Assembly: GCA_963662155.1 (NCBI GenBank)
Contig: OY759266.1
Span: forward strand, 4,772,526 to 4,836,525
Length of the DNA stretch: 64,000 bases
Origin: Lamellibrachia columna
Lineage: Eukaryota; Annelida; Polychaeta; Sabellida; Siboglinidae
Reading direction: 5' to 3'
This document shows positions 59,101-64,000 of this stretch, in pieces; the stretch's first letter is position 1; each line of letters opens with the position of its first letter. The position numbers and the translations under genes are program-made. The notes beneath the pieces were generated by a model, which searched no databases, had not been told where the DNA came from, and saw only the letters and a program-made list of their open reading frames with translations.

Positions 59101-62100
59101 GCCTTTGAGCATGCACGCTTCTCTGGTGTAATGCTGCCCGACAGGATGATACGAGCCTCATCCTCCATCTCAAGACCCTGCATGACGACACGTTTAACAA
59201 TGGTCTGCTTCCTCGTGGTATGTGTCACTCTGCGTATGACCACTCGACCATCAGGCAGTGTTTCTTCATATTCTTTAACTGTTGTTTCCACCTGTGGATC
59301 GCCGTCTATGCTGTCTGTGTACACATTCATGGTGCCTCGTGATGACACAGACCCCGGTGTTGCCACCTCCATTGGCGATACAGAAGGAACGGGTGATACC
59401 AAACATCTGGCATCAGTCAGGCTTGATTTCACACTTGATGTTTCCGATATGTCGGATTCTGGGATTTCTTCTGTTACAAATTCTTCAGTGATGTAACCGT
59501 CAGTATCTTGTTTGCGAGTTCTCTTTTTTGTACGTCGTTTGATTCGGGTTTTAATTAGGCATTTTCTAACAGTTGTACCATCAGATAAGGTTTCTTCAAC
59601 CTCTCCATAACCTTCAGGAGAAGATTCTCCACCAAGGTTGCCCTCGTCCGAAAGTATCACTTCCTGTGAATACGGTGCAAACTCAATGAGCTGCGTAGCT
59701 CTGAGTTCTGGTTCAACAAACTCTTCATCTTCTGATAGGTTGTCAGGAATTTCCTCTATATTCCCATTAGTTTGTTTCACAATGTTCTCCTCCAATGTCT
59801 CACTTGCATCAATGAATAGTTCATCTGGTTGCTCATGGTCTATTTGAACAGTTTTTGGAACAGCCCCTTTCACAGAATCATCAGATTGCTCAACCTCAGC
59901 CGAACGTTCCTTTTCTTTCTCAGTTGAATCTGTTGTTATTTTTTCAGGCTTTTCTTCCAGCATAACTACACCTTCATCCAGAACCTCCTTTGGCGGTTCT
60001 GGAGATTCAAACGTTGTTTCCTGACACGGATCTTCTTCTGGTGTTGATGGTGATTCCATGGTTGTTCCATGAACTGGAATCTCAACTAGTTTTTCACTTT
60101 CAACACCATCCTCAGCGACTGTTTCAGATACAGCCTCCTCAGCAAATGGTTCAAATGCAACCTCCTCAGTGACTGGTTCAGGTACAGCCTCCTCGGCGAC
60201 TGGTTCAGATACATCCTCCTCAGAGACTGGTTCAGATATAGCCTCCTTAGTGACTGGTTCCGATACAACCTCCTCAGTAACTGGTTCAGATACAACCTCC
60301 TCTGAGACTGCTTCAGGTACAGCCTTCTCAGCGACTGGTTCATATACAACCCCCTCAGTGACTGATTCAGATACAGCCTCCTCAGCGACTGGTTCAAATA
60401 CAACTTCCTCAGTGACTGGTTCAGCTACAACCCCCTCAGTGACTGGTTCAGTAACAACCTCTTCAGTGACTGGTTCAGCTAAAGCCTCCTCAGTGACTGG
60501 TTCAGTTACAACCTCCTCAGTGACTGGTTCAGATAAAACTTCCTCAGTGACTAGTTCAGCTAAAGCCTCCTCAGTGATTCGTTCAGTTAAAACCTCCACA
60601 GAGACTGGTTCCACTACAATCTCCTCAGTGGCTGGTTCAGCTAAAACCTCCTCAGTGACTGGTTCAGCTACAACCTCCTCAGCAACTGGTTCAGCTCCAA
60701 CCTCCTCAGTGACTGATTCAGCCTCCTCAGTGATTGGTTCAGTTACAGCTTCCTCAGTGACTGCTTCAGCTACAACCTCCTCAGTAACTGGTTCAGTTTC
60801 AGCCCCTTCAGTGACTGGTTCAGTGACAGCCACCTCAGTGACTGGTTCAGCTACAACCTCCTCAGCAACTGGTTCAACCACAACCTCCTCAGTGACTGGT
60901 TCAGCTACAATCTCCTCAGTGACTGAACCAGTCACAACATCCTCAGTGACTAGATTGGCTACAACCTTTTCAGTGACAGGTTCAGCAACAACATCCTCAG
61001 CGATTGGTTTAGTCACATCCACCTCAGTGACTGGTTCAATTACAACTTCTTCAGTCACTGGTTCAGATACAATCTCCTCAGTGGCTGGTTCAGCTAAAAC
61101 CTCAGCGACTGGTTCAGCTACAACCTCCTCAGCAACTGGTTCAGCTACAACCTCCTCAGTGACTGATTCAGCCTCCTCAGTGATTGGTTCAGTTACAACC
61201 TCCTCAGTGACCAGATCAGCTACAGCTTCCTCTGTGACTGAATCAGTCACAACCTCATCAATGACTGGTTCAGCTAAAACCTCCCCAGCGACTGGTTCAG
61301 CTACAACCTCCTCAGCAACTGGTTCAGCTCCAACCTCCTGAGCAACTGGTTCAGTTACTACCTGCTCAGTGACTGGTTCACATACATCCTCCTCAGCAAC
61401 TGGTTCAACTACAACCTCCTGACGGAATGGTTCACATACAATCTCCTCAATTGGTTCAGCTGCTTCTGTAGCCTCCTCAGTGACAAGTTCAGTTTCAGCC
61501 CCTTCAGTGACTGGTTCAGTGATAGCCGCCTCGGTGACTGGTTCAGCTACAACCTCCTCAGCAACTGGTTCAACTACAACCTCCTCAGTGACTGAATCAG
61601 TCACAACGTCCTCAGTGACTAGATCGGCTATAACCTCCTCAGTGACTGGTTCAGCTACAACCTCCTGAGCGACTGGTTCAGCTACTACCTGCTCAGTGAC
61701 TGGTTCACATACAACCTCCTCAGCAACTGGTTCAACTACAACCTCCTGAGCGACTGGTTCACGTACAATCTCCTCAATTGGTTCAGCTGCTTCTGTAGCC
61801 TCCTCAGTGACAAGTTCAGTTACAGCCTCCTCAGTGATTGGTTCAGTTACAGCTTCCTCAGTGACTGAATCAGTCACAACGTCCTCAGTGACTAGATCGG
61901 CTACAACCACCTCAGTGACTGGTTCAGTGTCAACATCGCTCTGTATAATACGAGTATGGATTTGTTCAGTATCGTCAACAGAGCTGAGTTGTTGAGGAGA
62001 CTCATCAAACATCTCTGCAGTCATGGTCTGTTGTGTCATGAGCTCCCCTGCAACAGAAATGACGTCACCACTGCTGACTGTGTCATCTTTTGTTGTGTCA

Positions 62101-64000
62101 CCCTCAGTTAGTTCAAACACTAGTTGGCGGTCGGGATGGTCAGGTTCGGTTAGTTTCACAAATACTTCTTCACTGTTGTCTTCTTTAGTCATACGTATAG
62201 ATTCACATAGTGGTGACACTGTCACATCCATGACTTCATTTTCCTCTCCTTCTGGTTTACCTTGTTGTTCTGGAGACTGAGGTGGTGTAGAAAATATCTC
62301 ACTTGCTAAATGTTCCACTGCTTTGACATCAGATTCTGAAGTGTTCTCATCTACATCCACAAGTTTCCCAACAGGTACTTCTTTGAGGGTTTCAGTAAGT
62401 TGTTCTGTAATATGAACTGATTGTATTTCAAGTGTTAGTTCATCAGATATGTCGTTCAAGACGTTGCTATCAAGATCACATGTGTCATCTTTTTTGTGGC
62501 ATGTTACATCATCAGATTTATCAGTTTGATCACCAGGACTGGCTTCTGTTTCGTCAACAATGTCCAGGGTATCTTTCTCAGCAAAGAACTTGTCCAGTTC
62601 ACCCTTTTCAACAATTTCAATATTTGGAGACTTTATTTCACCAGAATCTTGTTCTGGTGATTTTCCATATACTGTTACCAATGCAATTTTATCACTACAC
62701 ATCGGGATTTCCTCTACAGTTTCAACATCTCCACTACTAACATCACCAGTAACATCAGTTTCACTCTCCTCACCCACTTCAGATAGGATCTCAACTGATT
62801 CAGCGGCTTCAATACTTTCCTCAGTGGGTGCTTCAATTTGAGTCTCCTCAACCTCTTCAGATATGATCTCAGCTGGTTCAGCAGCATCAACAGCTTCAAC
62901 AGTGGCTAGTTTTGTTTCAGTCTCCTCTGTGTCCTCAACCATTTCACATGGAACCTCAACTGGCTCAGCAGTCTCAACAATTTGCTCACTGGCTGCTTCA
63001 GTTTCATTCACCTCATCCACATCAGATGGGATCTTAGCTGGTTCTGAATCTTCAACACTCTCCTCAGTGGCTACTTGAGGTTCAGTCTCCTCAATGACTT
63101 CGATTTGGATCTCAGTTGGCTCAACAACTTCAACAATTTCCTCAGTGGATGCTTCAGTTTCAGTCTTCTCAACCATGTCCAGAGCCTCAACAATTTCAAC
63201 AGTTGCTGCTTCAGTTTCAGTCTCCTCAACCACTTCGATTAGGATCTCAGATGGTTCAGGAGCCTCAACAATATCAACAGTCGGTGCTTCAGTTTCAGTG
63301 TCCACAACCACATCGGATATGATCTCATTTGGTACACCAGCTTCAACAATTTCCTCAGTGGCTGTTTCAGTTTCAGTCTCCGCATCCACTTCAGATGGGA
63401 TATCAATTTGTTCAGCTGCTTCTAATGCCTTCTCAGTGACAGGTTCAGTTACAGCCTCCTCAGTGACTGGTTCAGTTACAGCCTCCTCAGTTACTGGTTC
63501 AGTTACAGTCTCCTCAGTGACTGGTTCAGCCACAACTTCCTCAGGGACTGGTTCAGCTACAGCCTCCTCAGTTATTGGTTCAGATAAAACCTCCTCAACC
63601 AGCTCAGATGGGATCTCAGCTGATTCAGCAGCACCAACAGATTGAACAATGTCTTCAGTGGCTGCATCAGTTTCAGTTCCCTCGACCACATTGGACAGGA
63701 TCTCAGTTGTTTCAGAAGTGTCAACAAATTTCTCAGTGGTTGCTGCAGATTCAGTCTCCTCAACTACTTCCGTTGGTTCAGCAGCCTCAACAATTTCCTC
63801 AATGGCTGCTTCAGTTTCAGTCTCCTCAACCACTTCGGTTAGGATCTCAGTCGGCTCAGCAGCCTCAACAATTTCCTCAGTGGATGCTTCAGTTTCAGTA
63901 TCCTCCACTTCCTGTGGGATTTCAGTTAGTTCCTCAGCTTCAAATATTTCCTTGGTTGATGCTTCAGTTTCAGTCTTCTCAACCACGTCAGACGGGATCT
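37993..64000 (-). CDS. Giant ankyrin-like protein, C-terminal tail (eight exons, partial gene)
   Basis: Eight exons join in frame over about 14.2 kb of coding sequence (about 4,730 codons): >64000-58910, 58453-57767, 57175-56111, 55562-55473, 54591-47629, 46407-46357, 42884-42825, 38180-37993 (stop TAG at 37993-37995). All junctions are phase 1 and all introns GT-AG. The product is extremely acidic and Ser/Thr-rich, with internal repeats and no globular domain, as in the tails of giant ankyrins, which link membrane proteins and spectrin to microtubules in axons. Support for ankyrin is the DG-then-basic blocks (ETLPDGRVVIRRV, KQTIVKRVVMQG) and the last exon (KKTVIRNGKEETIVVED, APEELQESVQQIVDQF). 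In fly Ank2 and worm UNC-44 giant exons follow the death domain, which fits the absence of one here. Alternatives are a futsch/MAP1-like or other giant scaffold protein. Confidence 0.62.
38183..38390. repeat. 30-bp minisatellite, left part (about seven copies)
   Basis: Units cgacaccacagtgactgcgc plus gtacagacaa, some shortened to 27 bp. It begins 2 bp from the terminal exon and ends at the CR1 insertion. The same unit resumes at 41428. Confidence 0.97.
38391..41427 (-). mobile_element. CR1-clade LINE, near full-length ORF2 (endonuclease plus RT)
   Basis: Minus strand. Endonuclease from 41344: CLNARSIVNKKNELNIMVED, IGITESWANI, GGGVILYVKES, then, after a frameshift in an A8 run near 40965, GLVYRSPN, IIMGDFNHGHIQW and SDHNQIHFDI. 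A second frameshift lies near 40340. RT 40111-39230: PGVHGIPPKLL, YRPVSLTSVICKLLERLI, SGVPQGSVLGPILFLIYIND and intact FADD. A stop interrupts it near 39230 (where the other copy has Gln-Asn), then come the RT end and the CR1 C-terminus FSQRTINEWNKL. The 3' tail has two copies of tttaacaaga-type units. It sits inside the 30-bp minisatellite in the last intron. Few lesions suggest a recent insertion. Confidence 0.93.
41428..42110. repeat. 30-bp minisatellite, right part (about 23 copies)
   Basis: Same unit and orientation as 38183-38390. Long frames are open on both strands only because the unit is a multiple of three without stops (TDNDTTVTAR on plus, VRAVTVVSLS on minus). It is not a gene. 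Confidence 0.97.
42111..42478 (-). other. Intron sequence, nothing further seen
   Basis: Part of the last intron of the ankyrin-like gene (38181-42824). No exon or repeat is visible. Confidence 0.5.
42479..42700. repeat. 25-bp minisatellite, about nine copies
   Basis: Units catttagagtactacctcta plus cctgc/cctac, in the last intron, about 125 bp downstream (in transcript sense) of the 42825-42884 exon. Confidence 0.93.
42825..42884 (-). CDS. 60-nt micro-exon of the giant ankyrin-like gene
   Basis: 20 codons, phase 1 in and out, acceptor GTTGTAG, donor GTGAAA. It encodes DGSDQVVPAMEADFDDEAAG. High GC at third positions against an AT-rich surround and a perfect phase fit support it. Confidence 0.75.
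42885..44289 (-). other. Intron, no feature seen
   Basis: Part of the 42885-46356 intron. No exon with matching phase or transposon domain is recognisable. Confidence 0.45.
44290..44726. repeat. 34-bp minisatellite, about 13 copies
   Basis: Units aagttagaacactagcctgg plus tgttatatctgtcc, with a recurring c/t alternation (gtcc/gttc) between neighbouring units. Confidence 0.95.
44727..46356 (-). other. Intron, no feature seen
   Basis: AT-rich intron remainder. Short frames have no domain or phase-1 splice boundaries. Confidence 0.45.
46357..46407 (-). CDS. 51-nt micro-exon of the giant ankyrin-like gene
   Basis: 17 codons, phase 1 in and out, acceptor TTCCAG, donor GTGTCT. It encodes DTQDPWAASSQPMDQPT. 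The assignment rests on splice signals and phase, since the peptide itself is not diagnostic. Confidence 0.6.
46408..47628 (-). other. Intron with a short three-copy repeat
   Basis: At about 47131-47215, three units of gggtagataagatctacaac plus aaca. The rest is unremarkable. A frame running on from the giant exon to 47420 is read-through into the intron. Confidence 0.5.
47629..54591 (-). CDS. Giant exon (2321 codons) of the ankyrin-like gene
   Basis: 6963 nt without a stop, phase 1 in and out, acceptor CTGACAG, donor GTAGTA. It starts ESAHEREAADAKSDG. Features in order: LLAATYDLESGAISRVVATY with ISPDSVEK (about 53.5 kb); four units around HEPQVMDEATD..ICQMAEAE (53.1-53.35 kb); SPFEIVSYEDVSDY; TPFLEVD, NPFLEFSP and DPFLVKG (50.9-50.68 kb); SLxEFExLE-type motifs (49.8-49.4 kb); three DDDDLDGRKDN units (48.87-48.99 kb); MQ[RK]SVDS repeats (48.43-48.57 kb). 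No globular domain is visible; strongly acidic and Ser/Thr-rich, presumably disordered. The length and symmetric phase are those of giant ankyrin exons, which are alternatively included in neurons. The protein is presumed cytoplasmic. Confidence 0.9.
48870..48990. repeat. 33-bp coding repeat, three copies
   Basis: Inside the giant exon, gtcttttctaccatcaaggt plus catcatcatcatt is repeated three times and adds 11 residues (KDNDDDDLDGR) per unit, in frame. Confidence 0.92.
53090..53345. repeat. Coding tandem repeat around HEPQVMDEATD
   Basis: Three to four diverged in-frame units of about 20-30 residues (HEPQVMGGAHE, HVPQVMDEATDDS, HEPQVMDEATDYS, HELQAIGGAYE), each followed by ICQ-like and acidic stretches. 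Confidence 0.85.
54592..55472 (-). other. Intron, no feature seen
   Basis: AT-rich intron between the 90-nt exon and the giant exon. No repeat array is visible. Confidence 0.5.
55473..55562 (-). CDS. 90-nt exon of the giant ankyrin-like gene
   Basis: 30 codons, phase 1 in and out, acceptor GCACTAG, donor GTAGCA. It encodes ATDSADGDDLISNTSSSEVA, QHEEFCHTS after a first Ala completed across the junction. Composition matches the neighbouring exons. Confidence 0.75.
55563..56110 (-). other. Intron, no feature seen
   Basis: Contains one short direct duplication (aaatgtatggtaccattgca, near 55640-55680). Nothing else is recognisable. Confidence 0.5.
56111..57175 (-). CDS. 1065-nt exon of the giant ankyrin-like gene
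   Basis: 355 codons, phase 1 in and out, acceptor CTAACAG, donor GTACTT. It begins VEAAECMTECEPPLL. It carries two related motifs, SSSFEDIYQQT and LCSFENLYRETV, about 50 residues apart, the block KKATSLDLDIKVKWHPVLPP and the end HYSSPEDMLHALGDEALEDK. Acidic and Ser-rich, with no globular domain recognised. The paired SFE[DN][IL]Y motifs look like short interaction motifs (inference). Confidence 0.85.
57176..57766 (-). other. Intron, no feature seen
   Basis: No exon or repeat is recognisable. Confidence 0.5.
57767..58453 (-). CDS. 687-nt exon of the giant ankyrin-like gene
   Basis: 229 codons, phase 1 in and out, acceptor TATTTCAG, donor GTACTA. It opens EVKVTKLTSPSVVCSEE, followed by a (GCA)7 run giving seven alanines (58383-58403). 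It has a duplicated motif PLSPTDYTLELDSE / PLSPTQYTLVDDQSDE spaced about 50 residues, and QSPTDDETDIPQRFVDITVD. The paired SPT-x-YTL motifs are potential proline-directed phosphosites (inference). Confidence 0.82.
58454..58909 (-). other. Intron, no feature seen
   Basis: Short AT-rich intron. Long frames reading into it from 58910 are read-through. Confidence 0.5.
58910..64000 (-). CDS. Large repeat-rich exon of the ankyrin-like gene, open to the window edge
   Basis: 5091 nt without a stop, continuing past the right edge, donor GTACTT, leaves in phase 1. In order: VVEETETEAATEEIVEAAEP-type units of about 20-30 residues (64.0-62.75 kb), interrupted by EEVVAEPVTE-type units (63.6-63.42 kb); a less repetitive acidic part (62.75-61.95 kb); a long run of 10-residue EEVVAEPVTE units (61.95-60.1 kb); then three DG-plus-basic blocks at 59.62-59.0 kb: EVEETLSDGTTVRKCLIKTR with KRRTKKRTRKQ, EYEETLPDGRVVIRRVTHTT with KQTIVKRVVMQG, and EVDEVLPDGSIAKKTIVRTT. 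Such blocks are typical of invertebrate giant ankyrin tails (family knowledge, no search run). The basic blocks contrast with the acidic repeats and could bind microtubules or membrane (inference). Confidence 0.88.
60100..61960. repeat. Coding 30-bp repeat region (EEVVAEPVTE units)
   Basis: About 60 imperfect 10-codon units in frame, plus-strand form cctcagtgactggttcagct plus acaa. Variation (A/V/T/L at the hydrophobic positions) is mostly conservative. A smaller cluster of the same units lies at about 63424-63600 in the same exon. Confidence 0.92.

Noticed and set aside
60169..61341. A 390-codon Ser/Thr-rich plus-strand frame
   Set aside because: It is the antisense shadow of the coding EEVVAEPVTE repeats, whose frame continues with non-repetitive acidic protein and a matching splice donor.

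Overview
The window is animal nuclear DNA: split genes with GT-AG introns, several non-LTR retrotransposon clades (CR1, L2, Jockey-like), hAT- and piggyBac-type DNA transposons, and very many minisatellites. No rRNA, tRNA, operon or CRISPR structure was seen. The repeat content and gene structure suggest an invertebrate bilaterian (lophotrochozoan or invertebrate deuterostome). I cannot name the species.

Layout. (1) 246-15127, minus strand: ten exons of the N-terminal half of DDX46/PRP5, a spliceosomal DEAD-box helicase. The RS domain is at 15.1-14.9 kb and motifs Q, I, Ia and TPGR are at 1.0-0.25 kb; the gene runs off the left edge. Its introns hold a 79-bp x 31 minisatellite that overlaps an exon end, nested opposite-strand LINE remains and DNA transposon relics. 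(2) 15.1-37.9 kb: a repeat-dominated stretch between the two recognised genes, in which the undetected 5' exon(s) of DDX46 may lie. It holds minisatellites of 80, 30, 34, 20, 29, 33 and 22 bp, a truncated CR1, a piggyBac-like MITE, a large foldback, a damaged L2 LINE and hAT remains. (3) 37993-64000, minus strand: eight exons of one very large acidic, Ser/Thr-rich protein gene. These are a partial 5.1-kb exon at the right edge, exons of 687, 1065 and 90 nt, a 6963-nt giant exon, micro-exons of 51 and 60 nt, and a terminal exon. I read it as the tail of a giant invertebrate ankyrin (Ank2/UNC-44 type), mainly from the C-terminal motif and the DG-plus-basic blocks. The globular ankyrin repeats, ZU5-UPA and death domain would lie to the right of the window.

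How it fits together. Both genes are on the minus strand and are functionally unrelated (pre-mRNA splicing; membrane-cytoskeleton scaffold). Every junction of the large gene is phase 1, so each internal exon, including the 2321-codon one, can be skipped without a frameshift. This suits alternative giant and short isoforms. The most unusual theme is minisatellite growth at functional sequence: one array carries the DDX46 5' splice site about 31 times, another forms the upstream flank of the last exon's acceptor and was later split by a CR1, and a third repeats an RT motif 22 times in frame within an L2 element.
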